NCBI RefSeq assembly: GCF_001570565.1
Contig: NZ_BBXE01000014.1
Span: 62,001 to 126,000, forward strand
Reading direction: 5' to 3'
Length of the DNA: 64,000 nt
Source of the DNA: Herbidospora yilanensis
GTDB taxonomy: Bacteria > Actinomycetota > Actinomycetes > Streptosporangiales > Streptosporangiaceae
The notes under the pieces: model-generated
Databases searched by the model: none
What the model was told of the DNA's origin: nothing
The model's input: only the letters and a program-made list of their open reading frames with translations
Shown here: positions 51,494 through 60,004 of the stretch, piece after piece
Layout: the number at the start of each line of letters is the position of its first letter
How positions within the stretch are numbered: position 1 is the first letter of the stretch
Program-made: the position numbers and the translations under genes

Positions 51494-54472
51494 TTAAACC
51501 CGGGCCAAAGCGGCCAGCGCGGCCGTGAAAGCCTCCATCGGAGGACTCACCAGACCTGCTCCGACCTGCCCCGTTCCGGCGACGCGCCCGGCGATACCCG
51601 TATTGACTACCGGCAGCACCGAGGTCCGCGTGACCAGTGTGACATCGATCCCGGCGGGCGTGCCGCGGAACCCGAGACCCGGGATCTGGTAAACGGGGTG
51701 CTCGGCGAGCGTGATCTCGTACATGGCCGTGGTGGCGGCGACCGCGTCGGCGACGTCGCCGCCGACGAACCGGACGATCGCCGGGGCCGCGGCCATCGAG
51801 AAGCCGCCCAGGCCGACCGTCTCGGTGATGGTCGAGTCGCCGATGTCGGGGTTGGCGTCGCCGGGGCCGTAGGCGCCCAGATAGAGGCCGTCGGGCACGC
51901 CCGCCGGGCCGGTGAACCAGCGGTCGCCGAGGCCGGAGACCTGGATGCCGAAGTCGGTGCCGTTGCGGGCCATCGCGACGACCATCGAGGAGCCCGCGAC
52001 GTTCCGCGCGGCGTCGGCCGAGACCTTGCCTGCCGCCATGCCGGCGTTGAGGAAGAAGTGGTCGTTGCCGTTGACGAACCGGAGGATCTCGGCGGCCCGG
52101 CTCGGGACGGCGTCGACGATGGCCGGGGCGAGCTCCCTGACCATGAGGGAGGTCGCGGCCCGGTTGCGGTTGTGCAGCTCGTCGCCCATCTGGAGGGCCT
52201 GGGCGATCAGGTTGCGCAGGTCGAGCGGGCCGACGACCTTCATGACCTCGGCCAGCGCCGGGCCGAGGACCTCGCCCATCCACCTCAGCCGCTCGATCAC
52301 CTCGGGCCCGTAGGCGCCGTAGCGGAGCACCTTGCCGAGGCCCTCGTTGAGCGAGCAGTAGGCGGTGCCGCCGTTCTCGGCGTCGTGCACCTCCAGCATC
52401 CACATGGACGGGGACACGACCCCGGCCATGGGCCCGACGGTCCGGTGGTGGTGACAGGAGTCGAGCGTGACCTCGCCTCCCGCGAGCTTCCGCTCGGCCT
52501 CCTCGGCGTCGGCCGCGAGCCCCTCGAACAACATCCCGCCGATGAGCGCGCCCCGCATGGGCCCGGAGGCCCGTTCCCACTCGATGGGCGGCCCGGCGTG
52601 GAAGAAGGTGCCCTTCGGGAGATCCAGTACGTCTCCGGCCCGCTTCACCCCGACGAGATGCGGCCGCGCGCTCAGCAGCCGGGCGACGGCCTTCTCGTTG
52701 GCGGCCTTCCGGCGGGGGTCGGCCATGACGGCGGCCAGATCGGCGGCCACCCCCTGGACGGGGGGACGCCAGTCGACGGGGGTATGCGCCACGGCCTGCT
52801 GGTCGATCGCCTCGGCCAGGATCGACGCGCCCACCGAGATGACGGAGGGCTCCGCCGAGAGCATGGCCAGAGGACGGCCCACCCAACCGCCCTGAGAGAC
52901 CGACGCCTCTCCGGCCGTCCCGGCTCCGGCCGCGGTGGGTTCGGCCGCGGTGGGTTCGGCCGCGGTGGGTTCGGCCGCGGTGGGTTCGGCCGCGGTGGGT
53001 TCGGCCGCGGTGGGTTCGGTCGCGCTGGGTTCGGCCGCGCTGGGTTCGGGCGCATTCGGCTCGGCCGGGCTGGTTCCGGTCCCGGTGGTGGCCGCCGCTT
53101 CGGGCGCGGCCGGAGCCGCTCCGGCCAGCGTGGCGGCTCTCCGCGCCGCCTGGGCGTTCGAGGTGTAGACCTCGGCGCCCGACTCGAACAGGCGGGCCGC
53201 TTGGGCCTGGAGGTTCTGGGGGTCGCCCTCCGTGCCGACCAGCGCGACCACCACGGCCACGCCGCGCGACTTCGCGGCGGCGATCGCCGCGGACAACGAA
53301 CCGGCCGGGTCGGGGTCGGAGCCGTGGCCCAGCACGACGTCGAGGAGCACGACGCCCTCGGTCACCGCGTCGAGGGCCTCCAGGCGGAGGGCGGGGTCGA
53401 TCATGGGGTGGGCGCGGCCCACCGTGTACTCGTCGTCGCCGAAGTCGGTGAACTCGCCCGTCCCGGCGATCAGGCGGGCCTCGGTGCACAGGGTGCCGCC
53501 CGAATAGAGGCCGCGCAGCGGGCCGCCGCCGGGCTCGGTGTCGCCGGGCCGGCTCGGCCAGACCGGGATCTCGGCGCCGACGGCGCGCAGGACCGATTCG
53601 GCGGCCGTCGTCAGGTCGGGCCGGCCCTCGCCGAGGAGGGCCGTGATCACGGGCTTCGGGCTCCGCGCGATCGCCTCGCCCAGGTGGGCCGCCACCTCGG
53701 GGCTCGGGGGCTTGGAGACGACGACGATCAGCTCGGTCGCCGGGTCGGCGTTCAGCGCGTCCAGGGCCTGGAGGGTGGACCGGCCGCCGACCTCGGCGCC
53801 CAGGTCGCGGCCGCCGACGCCGAGCACGTGGCTGACGCCCACCCCGGCCAGGTCGAGCAGGGCGGTGAGCTGCTGGGCGCCCGTCCCGGAGGCGGCGACC
53901 ACGCCGACCCGCCCGGGGCGGACCACGTTGGCGAAGCCCAGACCGGCGCCGCCGACGATCGCGGTGCCGCAGTCGGGGCCCATGACCAGGACGCCGCGCT
54001 CGCGGGCGAGGTCCTTCAACGCCACTTCCCGCGCCACCGGCACGTTGTCACTGAAGATCATCACGGAGTGGCCGCCGTCGACCGCCTCCATCGCCTCGGT
54101 GAAGGCGTGCTCGCCCGGCACGCTGACCAGCACGACCGCCGACGGGTCGGCCAGGCGCGCCGCGGCCCGGATCGTGCGGGGGAGGGCCTCCTCCCGGCCG
54201 CGCGTCTCGGTCCGGGCCGACAACTGTCTCTCCAGGTCGGCCGCGGCGTCGTGGAGGTCGGCGTCCGTCGTCGCCCGGATGGCGACCAGCAGGTCGCCGG
54301 CCGTCGCGGCCGGGACGTCGAAGCCCGCGTCCGCGGCGAGTTCGACGTTCAGGGCCGTCGCCATCGCCACGATCGCCAGTTCGACACCCGGGCGGCCGGT
54401 CAGCGCCTGGCTGACCCTCATCAGGCTGACCGAGTCGTGATAGACCCCGGGACGGATCTCCACCAGGTTCAC
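51494..54472 (-). CDS. FdrA-DUF1116 (AllF-AllG) single-chain fusion, oxamate carbamoyltransferase subunits
   Basis: A 992-residue protein joining two families. Residues 1 to about 455 are FdrA/AllF, a succinyl-CoA-synthetase-like protein (VVLVSVPGEHAFTEAMEA, VLVMGPDCGTAI, GRVGVVAASGTGAQQLTALL, GLYSGGTLCTEA). Residues about 525-992 are DUF1116/AllG (VGVKRAGDVLDLPKGTFFHA, TLDSCHHHRTVGPMAGVVSP, AYCSLNEGLGKVLRYGAYG, GNDHFFLNAGMAAGK). A linker of TAAEP repeats (about 464-514) joins them. With AllH (DUF2877) these form the oxamate carbamoyltransferase of ureide catabolism in E. coli. GTG 54472 overlaps the DUF2877 stop. The two proteins are usually separate genes. Confidence 0.9.
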   Translation of the reverse strand: MNLVEIRPGVYHDSVSLMRVSQALTGRPGVELAIVAMATALNVELAADAGFDVPAATAGDLLVAIRATTDADLHDAAADLERQLSARTETRGREEALPRTIRAAARLADPSAVVLVSVPGEHAFTEAMEAVDGGHSVMIFSDNVPVAREVALKDLARERGVLVMGPDCGTAIVGGAGLGFANVVRPGRVGVVAASGTGAQQLTALLDLAGVGVSHVLGVGGRDLGAEVGGRSTLQALDALNADPATELIVVVSKPPSPEVAAHLGEAIARSPKPVITALLGEGRPDLTTAAESVLRAVGAEIPVWPSRPGDTEPGGGPLRGLYSGGTLCTEARLIAGTGEFTDFGDDEYTVGRAHPMIDPALRLEALDAVTEGVVLLDVVLGHGSDPDPAGSLSAAIAAAKSRGVAVVVALVGTEGDPQNLQAQAARLFESGAEVYTSNAQAARRAATLAGAAPAAPEAAATTGTGTSPAEPNAPEPSAAEPSATEPTAAEPTAAEPTAAEPTAAEPTAAEPTAAGAGTAGEASVSQGGWVGRPLAMLSAEPSVISVGASILAEAIDQQAVAHTPVDWRPPVQGVAADLAAVMADPRRKAANEKAVARLLSARPHLVGVKRAGDVLDLPKGTFFHAGPPIEWERASGPMRGALIGGMLFEGLAADAEEAERKLAGGEVTLDSCHHHRTVGPMAGVVSPSMWMLEVHDAENGGTAYCSLNEGLGKVLRYGAYGPEVIERLRWMGEVLGPALAEVMKVVGPLDLRNLIAQALQMGDELHNRNRAATSLMVRELAPAIVDAVPSRAAEILRFVNGNDHFFLNAGMAAGKVSADAARNVAGSSMVVAMARNGTDFGIQVSGLGDRWFTGPAGVPDGLYLGAYGPGDANPDIGDSTITETVGLGGFSMAAAPAIVRFVGGDVADAVAATTAMYEITLAEHPVYQIPGLGFRGTPAGIDVTLVTRTSVLPVVNTGIAGRVAGTGQVGAGLVSPPMEAFTAALAALARV
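52931..53065. repeat. 15-bp minisatellite encoding the fusion linker
   Basis: A 15-bp unit (cgcggtgggttcggc) occurs in tandem, five perfect copies from 52931 and four more with one to several changes up to 53065. On the coding (minus) strand it encodes repeated T-A-A-E-P. The 15-bp period keeps frame, so copy number can change without breaking the fusion protein. Confidence 0.95.
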
Positions 54473-55371
54473 TCAGCGTCCCTCTCACCAAGTCCGAGGA
54501 CGGCCGACACTCCCGTCCGGATGCCCCACGCCAGGTCGGCGCCCGAGGTGTGACCCAGGCGGAGCAGGCGGTGCGCCGCCGGTTCCAGCGGCTGGCGGCC
54601 GGTGAGGCCGCGCAGCACCGCCAGGGTCTCCAGGCCCGCCTCGCCGCGCGCCGCGCAGTGCAGCAGCGTCGCGGAGATCGGTGTGGTCCGGGTGCGGGCG
54701 TCGAAGGTCACCGCGGCGGCGAGCCAGTCGGCCAGCCACACCGCCCGGCCGACCCCGGCCGCCGTGCCGACGGAGCGCAGGGTGACCAGGAGCCCGGCCA
54801 GCATGTCGTCGCCGCTCGGGGTGAGCCCCGGCCCCAGGCCCATGAGCTGCTCGGCCGCGGTGATCGCGTCGACGAGCGAGCCCCGGTGGCAACCGGCCGA
54901 CAACAGCGCGGACGCGCCGCCGCTCTCCAGGCCGGGTCGTCTCGGGGAGGAGACGCAGATGTCGTTCAGGACGGGGAGGGAGGCGGCGAGGGCCGTGGCG
55001 GAGACGGGGCCCAGCGGCGGAGCGGGGTCCCACCAGCGGCGGACCCGCACGGCCCGGCCGCCGGCCTCGACGACGCCGTCGCCGACCCAGGCGTCGTCGC
55101 CGGGGGAGAAGCCCTCCAGCGTGCCGGTCAGCACAACGGCGTTGGGGAGGCGGGTGGCCTCGCCGGTCACCAGCGCGAGCACCCGCGGCTCGGTCTCGGT
55201 CCGCACCTCCAGGTAGACCGCCAGGGGGAAGGCGGCCAGCACCCGGGCGGGGCGGCGCGGGGCCTCCAGAAGCGGCCGGAGACTGGTGGCGGCGGCCCCG
55301 GAAAGGTACGTGACCTCGGGCTGCGCCGTCTGCACCGGGCGGCGGCTTCGAGGGCGTGTACCTACAACCAC
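54469..55371 (-). CDS. DUF2877 protein (AllH), oxamate carbamoyltransferase subunit
   Basis: A 300-residue DUF2877 protein with the family signature GLGPGLTPSGDDMLAGLLV and downstream TRTTPISATLLHCAARGEAG. In E. coli, AllH (YlbF) is the third subunit of the enzyme that splits oxalurate into oxamate and carbamoyl phosphate, with FdrA/AllF and AllG. GTG 55371 has GGGAGGA upstream at close spacing. It overlaps the AllF-AllG fusion gene by GTGA and diverges from pucR, which likely regulates it. Confidence 0.88.
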   Translation of the reverse strand: MVVGTRPRSRRPVQTAQPEVTYLSGAAATSLRPLLEAPRRPARVLAAFPLAVYLEVRTETEPRVLALVTGEATRLPNAVVLTGTLEGFSPGDDAWVGDGVVEAGGRAVRVRRWWDPAPPLGPVSATALAASLPVLNDICVSSPRRPGLESGGASALLSAGCHRGSLVDAITAAEQLMGLGPGLTPSGDDMLAGLLVTLRSVGTAAGVGRAVWLADWLAAAVTFDARTRTTPISATLLHCAARGEAGLETLAVLRGLTGRQPLEPAAHRLLRLGHTSGADLAWGIRTGVSAVLGLGERDAE

Positions 55372-55456
55372 GAGTCCTCCCTCATCCGAACCCCCATTAG
55401 AAGGGACGCTAGAACGCGACCCCCGGGGTCCGTACGGGGAAATCTGCCAACAGTCG

Positions 55457-55470
55457 GCCAAATGCTTGGC
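55457..55470. promoter_or_regulatory. Candidate PucR operator between allH and pucR
   Basis: GCCAA-ATGC-TTGGC is a palindrome in the 165-bp space between the divergent DUF2877 and pucR genes; a further GCCAA half lies at 55447-55451. The site is well placed for a purine-responsive regulator acting on both directions. Assignment to PucR is by position only. Confidence 0.45.
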
Positions 55471-55536
55471 TCTTCCTGACAGTCGCCCAGTCGGGCACAA
55501 TTTGCGGAGAACGTTCAAATCCCCCCGGAGCGCACC

Positions 55537-57147
55537 ATGACGACGGATCCCGCTGCACCCGCCATGCGGCTCGCCAGCACCGGAACGATCATCCACGGGG
55601 TGGCGGTCGGAGAGGTCCTGGGAGTCTCGACCCTCGCCGGGGCACGGCTCATCGCCGGGAAATCCGGGCTCGACCGCATCGTCCAGCGGCTCAACGTCAT
55701 GGAGGTGCCCGACATCCTGGCGTGGGTGAAACCCAACGAACTGCTGCTCACGACCGGTTACCCGCTCAGGAACACTCCCCAGTCGCTGGGCCGCCTTGTG
55801 GCGGATCTCGACGAACGCGGCTTGTCGGCCCTCGCCATCAAACTGGGCCGATACCTCGACGAACTGCCCGCCGAGATGATCGAACAGGCCGACCGGCTCG
55901 GCTTCCCGCTGATCATCCTGCCGAACGACGTTGGGTTCGACGACATCCTCAACCAGGTGCTGACCGACATCCTCAACCGGCAGGCCGCCATCCTCGCCCG
56001 CGCCGAGGACGCCCACCGGGGGCTCGTCCAGATCGTGCTGGCGGGCGGGGGCATGCGCGAGGTGACCGCCGAGGTCGCCGGGCTGCTGGAGGTCGCGGTC
56101 GCCGCCATGGACGTCTCGGGCGCCACCCTGGCCGCCGCCGGGGGCGCGGAGCAGGTGGCGATGCTGCGCGACGCGTACATGATCAGCGGGCCGGGCCGCG
56201 ACCAGCCCGAGCCGATGGTGCGCGCCGACGGCCACTACGCCGTCGTGCCGATCGTGGCCGGAGGCCACCACCACGGCCGGATCGTCGCCTTCAGCCAGGC
56301 CGGGACGCTGCGCGAGAGCGACATCCGCATCCTGGAGCGGGCCGCCACGGTCGCCGCGCTCGTCATCACCAAGCAGGAGGCCGTCAACGCGGTCGAGAGC
56401 AAGTACCGCGCCGACTTCCTGCGCGACGTGCTCACCGGCCGGGGCGGCGGGCGCATCGCCGAACGCGCCAAGGCCTTCGGCTGGGACCTGGAACGCCCCG
56501 TCAGCGTCATGGTCGCCGAACTCGACCCCGAGAGCGACGAGCGCACCGCCCAGGACCGGCTGCTGGCCGTCTGGCAGACCGCCGTCCGCCGCCACGACCC
56601 CCGCGGCGCGGTGGCCGGGTTCTCCCACGAGGTCGTCGTCATCGTCGGGGCCGGGGTCGACACCGCCCGGCTCGCCGCCGCCGCGCAGTCGGCCTTCGCC
56701 GAGTGCACCTTCTCCACCGGCATGAGCCGGATCGCCTCCGGCGCCGAAGGGCTCGCCGACGCCTACGCCCAGGCGCTCAAGGCCGCCCGGGTCGGCCGCC
56801 AGCTCCACGGCAACGGCGCGGTCGCCCACTTCGATCAGCTCGGCGTCTACCGCCTGCTGTCACTCGTCAACGACACCGCCGAACTGCACGCCTTCGTCCG
56901 CGAGACCCTCGGCGCGCTGGCCGGCGACGACGACGCCGAGAACGCCGACCTGCGGCGCACCCTCCACGTGCTGCTGGAGACGAACCTGAACGTGGCCGAG
57001 ACCGCCCGGCGGTTGCACTTCCACTACAACACGCTGCGCTATCGCATAGGCAAGCTCGAACGCCTGCTCGGCAACTTCACCGAGGACGCTCACTTGCGCC
57101 TCAATCTGACGCTCGCTCTTCATGTGCTCAACATGCGTGGTATTTAG
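55537..57147 (+). CDS. pucR: PucR-family purine catabolism regulator
   Basis: A 536-residue regulator with the PucR N-terminal domain (VGEVLGVSTLAGARLIAGKS, VPDILAWVKPNELLLTTGYP), a central GGDEF-like region (FLRDVLTGRGGGRIAERAKA) and a C-terminal helix-turn-helix (LLETNLNVAETARRLHFHYN, then TLRYRIGKLERLLG). PucR proteins control xanthine, allantoin and related genes in response to ureides or other cues. It lies between the allantoin/oxamate-type genes and the permease/hydroxylase operon, which it probably regulates. A damaged copy of its own 3' end follows directly. Confidence 0.92.
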   Translation: MTTDPAAPAMRLASTGTIIHGVAVGEVLGVSTLAGARLIAGKSGLDRIVQRLNVMEVPDILAWVKPNELLLTTGYPLRNTPQSLGRLVADLDERGLSALAIKLGRYLDELPAEMIEQADRLGFPLIILPNDVGFDDILNQVLTDILNRQAAILARAEDAHRGLVQIVLAGGGMREVTAEVAGLLEVAVAAMDVSGATLAAAGGAEQVAMLRDAYMISGPGRDQPEPMVRADGHYAVVPIVAGGHHHGRIVAFSQAGTLRESDIRILERAATVAALVITKQEAVNAVESKYRADFLRDVLTGRGGGRIAERAKAFGWDLERPVSVMVAELDPESDERTAQDRLLAVWQTAVRRHDPRGAVAGFSHEVVVIVGAGVDTARLAAAAQSAFAECTFSTGMSRIASGAEGLADAYAQALKAARVGRQLHGNGAVAHFDQLGVYRLLSLVNDTAELHAFVRETLGALAGDDDAENADLRRTLHVLLETNLNVAETARRLHFHYNTLRYRIGKLERLLGNFTEDAHLRLNLTLALHVLNMRGI

Positions 57148-57160
57148 CGCCCGTCTTTTG

Positions 57161-57248
57161 GGCAAGCTCGAACGCCTGCTCGGCGACTTCACCGAGGACC
57201 CTCAATCTCACCCTGGCGCTCCATGTCCTCAACATACGGGGCATCTGA
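57161..57248 (+). pseudogene. Degraded second copy of the pucR 3' end
   Basis: These 88 bases repeat the last 99 bases of pucR (57049-57147) with an 11-base deletion. The first 38 bases differ by one substitution and encode GKLERLLGDFTEDP; after the deletion the frame shifts and reads LNLTLALHVLNIRGI then TGA, with changes mostly at third codon positions. It is the remnant of a paralogous pucR-like gene or of a local duplication, and cannot encode a working domain. Confidence 0.85.
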
Positions 57249-57254
57249 GGCCGG

Positions 57255-57283
57255 TTGTTTGGCACATGCTGCCCGTGTGCTAG
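57255..57283 (+). promoter_or_regulatory. Candidate promoter of the permease-molybdenum hydroxylase operon
   Basis: TTGTTT (57255-57260) and TGCTAG (57278-57283) are spaced by 17 bp. The spacer holds inverted arms GCACA (57262-57266) and TGTGC (57276-57280), a possible operator. Transcription would start near 57290, giving a leader of about 110 bases before the permease ATG. Confidence 0.45.
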
Positions 57284-57403
57284 AGAGATCGCAGGCCTAA
57301 TGTGCCCGCAACAGCCCTGGTAGAAGGGCTGACTGAACGATTTGCCGCGCTGGGAAGCCCGCGGGGTGGCCACCAGGTGTCGGCCCGTTGCAAAGGGGCT
57401 CAC

Positions 57404-58726
57404 ATGGCTTTCGGGTGGAAGGTACACGGAGAAAAGGGCACGCTCGCACCGGGCGAGGTGGTGAAACCCGACGAGCGGTTGTCGTGGCCGCGCATGGTCG
57501 GGTTCGGCGCCCAGCACGTCATCGCGATGTTCGGCGCCACGTTCGTCTTCCCCGTGGTGATGGGGCTCGACCCCAACGTCGCGGTGATGATGAGCGGCGT
57601 CGCGACGATCATCTTCCTGCTCATCGTGAACGGGAAGATCCCCAGCTACCTCGGCACGTCGGCGTCGTTCGTCGGCGGCGCCGCCGCGATCACCGCCCAG
57701 GGCGGGAGCCCGGCCACGATCACGGGCGCGATCCTGGTGGCGGGCGTCGTGCTCGCGCTGTGCGGCGTGGTCATCCACTTCCTCGGCATCGGGGTCATCA
57801 ACCGGATCTTCCCGCCGGTCGTGACCGGCGCGGTGGTCATGCTCATCGGCTTCGGCCTGGCCTACGTCGTCGCCGACATCTACTGGCCGCAGGACCAGTG
57901 GATCGCCCTCATCACGATGCTCGTCACCTTCGTGATCATCGCGCTGTTCCGGGGCTTCGTCGGACGGCTCGGCATCCTGATCGGCCTCGTCGCCGGTTTC
58001 GTCCTCTCGTGGCTGGCCGACGTGGTCTTCGGCCAGATCACCGCCCCCGACGGCGCCGGGCAGGTCACCGCCCACTTCCGCGTCGACTTCGGCGGCGTCG
58101 AGCAGGCCCCCTGGTTCGGCCTGCCCAACTTCCACGCCCCCGACTTCAAGCTCTCGGCCATCATCGTGGTGCTCCCGGCGGTCATCGCTCTCATCGCCGA
58201 GAACATCGGGCACGTCAAGGCCGTCGGCGAGATGACCGGAGCCGACGTCGACCCGGTCATGGGCAGGGCGATCATCGGCGACGGCGTCGCCACCGTGGTC
58301 ACCTCGGCCGTCGGCGGCTCGCCCACCACCACCTACGCCGAGAACATCGGCGTCATGGCCGCCACCCGCGTCTACTCGACGCTGGCCTACTACATCGCCG
58401 CCGTCATCGCCATCCTCCTGGGTCTGGTGCCCAAGTTCGGCGCGCTCGTCTACGCGATCCCGGGCGGCGTGCTCGGTGGCGTCACCGTCATCCTGTACGG
58501 CATGATCGGCCTCCTCGGCGCCAAGATCTGGATCGAGAACCGGGTCGACTTCGCCGATCCGGTCAACATGGTCCCGATCGGCGCGGGCATCATCCTGGCC
58601 ATCGGCCCGGTCAACATGCAGATCGTCGAGGGCTTCGACCTCGGCGGCATCGCCCTGGGCACCGTGGTCGTACTGGGCGGGTACCACCTGCTCCGAGCCT
58701 TGTCGGGGAGTAAAACGGTTTCGTGA
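57404..58726 (+). CDS. NCS2 uracil-xanthine permease
   Basis: A 440-residue nucleobase:cation symporter of the NAT/NCS2 family with about 12-14 helices. Substrate-site motifs are the QH start (FGAQHVIAMFGATFVFPVV), AENIGHVKAVGEMTG and GGSPTTTYAENIGVMAATRV. The family imports uracil, xanthine or urate. Next to a molybdenum hydroxylase and PucR, a purine is the likely substrate. ATG 57404 has AAGGGG six bases upstream; the frame extends further upstream without similarity. It overlaps the hydroxylase FAD-subunit gene by four bases. Confidence 0.93.
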   Translation: MAFGWKVHGEKGTLAPGEVVKPDERLSWPRMVGFGAQHVIAMFGATFVFPVVMGLDPNVAVMMSGVATIIFLLIVNGKIPSYLGTSASFVGGAAAITAQGGSPATITGAILVAGVVLALCGVVIHFLGIGVINRIFPPVVTGAVVMLIGFGLAYVVADIYWPQDQWIALITMLVTFVIIALFRGFVGRLGILIGLVAGFVLSWLADVVFGQITAPDGAGQVTAHFRVDFGGVEQAPWFGLPNFHAPDFKLSAIIVVLPAVIALIAENIGHVKAVGEMTGADVDPVMGRAIIGDGVATVVTSAVGGSPTTTYAENIGVMAATRVYSTLAYYIAAVIAILLGLVPKFGALVYAIPGGVLGGVTVILYGMIGLLGAKIWIENRVDFADPVNMVPIGAGIILAIGPVNMQIVEGFDLGGIALGTVVVLGGYHLLRALSGSKTVS

Positions 58727-59535
58727 AGCCTCCTTCGTTCGTCTACCACGCTCCCGCCACGGTGGCTGAGGCCGTCGAGGCGCTCGCCGCGGCGGGAGCC
58801 GACGGGAAGGTGCTGGCCGGGGGCCAGAGCCTCATCCCGCTCATGAACATGCGGCTGGCCGCGCCCGGTCAGCTCGTCGACATCAACCACGTGGCCGGGC
58901 TCGGGGAGATCACCGCCGAGGCCGGGGGAGTGCGGGTCGGCGCGCTGGCGCGGCACGCCGAGGTCGAGGCCAGCGAGACCGCCTTCGCCGCGCAGCCGCT
59001 GGTGCGCGGGGCGCTGCGGCTGGTGGCCCATCCGGCGGTCCGCAACCGGGGGACCACCGTGGGCAGCATCGTGCACGCCGATCCGGCCGCCGAGATGCCG
59101 GCCGTGCTGGCGCTGCTCGACGGATCCGTGCGGGTACGCGGCCCCGAAGGGGAACGCGACATCCCGGCGGCGGAGTTCTTCACCGGGCCGATGGAGTCGT
59201 CGCTGCGTACCGGGGAACTGGCCGTCTCGGCCTTCTTCCCGTCCACTCGGGGCGGGACCGCCATCGCCGAGGTGGCGCGGCGGCACGGCGACTACGCCAT
59301 GGCGGGGGTGGCGGCGCTGGTCGCCCCGGACCGGGCCAGGGTCGCCTGCCTGAGCGTCGGGCCGGTGCCCGTGGTCGTCGACGTCACTTCGGCCGAGGGC
59401 GACTGGAAGCGGGCGGCGCACCTCGTACGGGAGCGGATCGAGCCGGAGGCCGACATCCACGCCACGGCCGACTACCGGCGGCACCTGACCGGGGTGCTGG
59501 CCGAGCGGGCACTCAGGGAGGCCGCCGATGCATGA
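58723..59535 (+). CDS. Molybdenum hydroxylase FAD-binding subunit (CoxM/XdhB type)
   Basis: A 270-residue FAD subunit. FAD motifs are KVLAGGQSLIPLMNMRLA and NRGTTVGSIVHADPAAEMPA, both canonical. The C-terminal CO_deh_flav_C domain includes GGTAIAEVARRHGDYAMAGVAA. It passes electrons from the molybdenum and iron-sulfur subunits to an external acceptor. GTG 58723 overlaps the permease stop (GTGA), and its own end overlaps the iron-sulfur subunit by eight bases, so all four genes are co-translated. Confidence 0.93.
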   Translation: MKPPSFVYHAPATVAEAVEALAAAGADGKVLAGGQSLIPLMNMRLAAPGQLVDINHVAGLGEITAEAGGVRVGALARHAEVEASETAFAAQPLVRGALRLVAHPAVRNRGTTVGSIVHADPAAEMPAVLALLDGSVRVRGPEGERDIPAAEFFTGPMESSLRTGELAVSAFFPSTRGGTAIAEVARRHGDYAMAGVAALVAPDRARVACLSVGPVPVVVDVTSAEGDWKRAAHLVRERIEPEADIHATADYRRHLTGVLAERALREAADA

Positions 59536-60004
59536 CGTCACGTTGATCGTCAACGGGGTGCCCAGGCACGCGCGGGTGCCCGCGCGGCGGCTGCTCAGCG
59601 ACTTCCTCCGGCACGACCTCGGGCTGACCGGCACCCACGTCGGATGTGAGCACGGGGTGTGCGGGGCCTGCACCGTGCTGCTCGACGGCCGGCCGGTGCG
59701 GGCGTGCCTGACCTTCGCGGTGTCGGTGTCGGGGCAGGAGGTCACCACGGTCGAGGGTCTGGCGAGGGACGGCGAGTTGTCGCCGGTGCAGCGGGCCTTC
59801 GCCGAGTGCCACGGGCTCCAGTGCGGGTTCTGCACGCCCGGGTTCCTGACGACGGTGACCGCGTTCCTGCGGGAGAACCCCGCGCCCGCCGACGACGAGG
59901 CGATCGAGGCGGTGGCGGGGAACCTGTGCCGGTGCACGGGTTACCAGAACATCGTGAAGTCGGTGCACCGCGCCGCCGAGCTGATGGCCGAGGAGGGCCC
60001 GTGA
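59528..60004 (+). CDS. Molybdenum hydroxylase [2Fe-2S] subunit (CoxS/XdhC type)
   Basis: A 158-residue small subunit with two [2Fe-2S] clusters. The plant-type cluster ligands are in GCEHGVCGACTVLLDG, and the second cluster ligands in LQCGFCTPGFL and GNLCRCTGYQNIV. It carries electrons from molybdopterin to FAD. ATG 59528 overlaps the FAD subunit, and its TGA overlaps the GTG of the large subunit. The arrangement M-S-L is that of CoxMSL-like and XDH-like enzymes. Confidence 0.95.
   Translation: MHDVTLIVNGVPRHARVPARRLLSDFLRHDLGLTGTHVGCEHGVCGACTVLLDGRPVRACLTFAVSVSGQEVTTVEGLARDGELSPVQRAFAECHGLQCGFCTPGFLTTVTAFLRENPAPADDEAIEAVAGNLCRCTGYQNIVKSVHRAAELMAEEGP

Noticed and set aside
52931-53065. Tandem repeats as a possible CRISPR array
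   Set aside because: Units are 15 bp, contiguous and without spacers, and they encode an in-frame TAAEP linker.
49401-53489. A 1362-codon minus-strand frame that appears to extend the kinase
   Set aside because: The upstream 700 codons run through the FdrA-DUF1116 gene in another frame and are low-complexity Arg/Gly/His. The kinase domain begins properly at ATG 51392 with a ribosome-binding site.
57257-57273. TGGCAC-N5-GC resembling a sigma-54 promoter upstream of the permease
   Set aside because: Actinobacteria generally lack sigma-54, and the -12 half is incomplete. A TTGTTT/TGCTAG pair at 17-bp spacing explains the region better.
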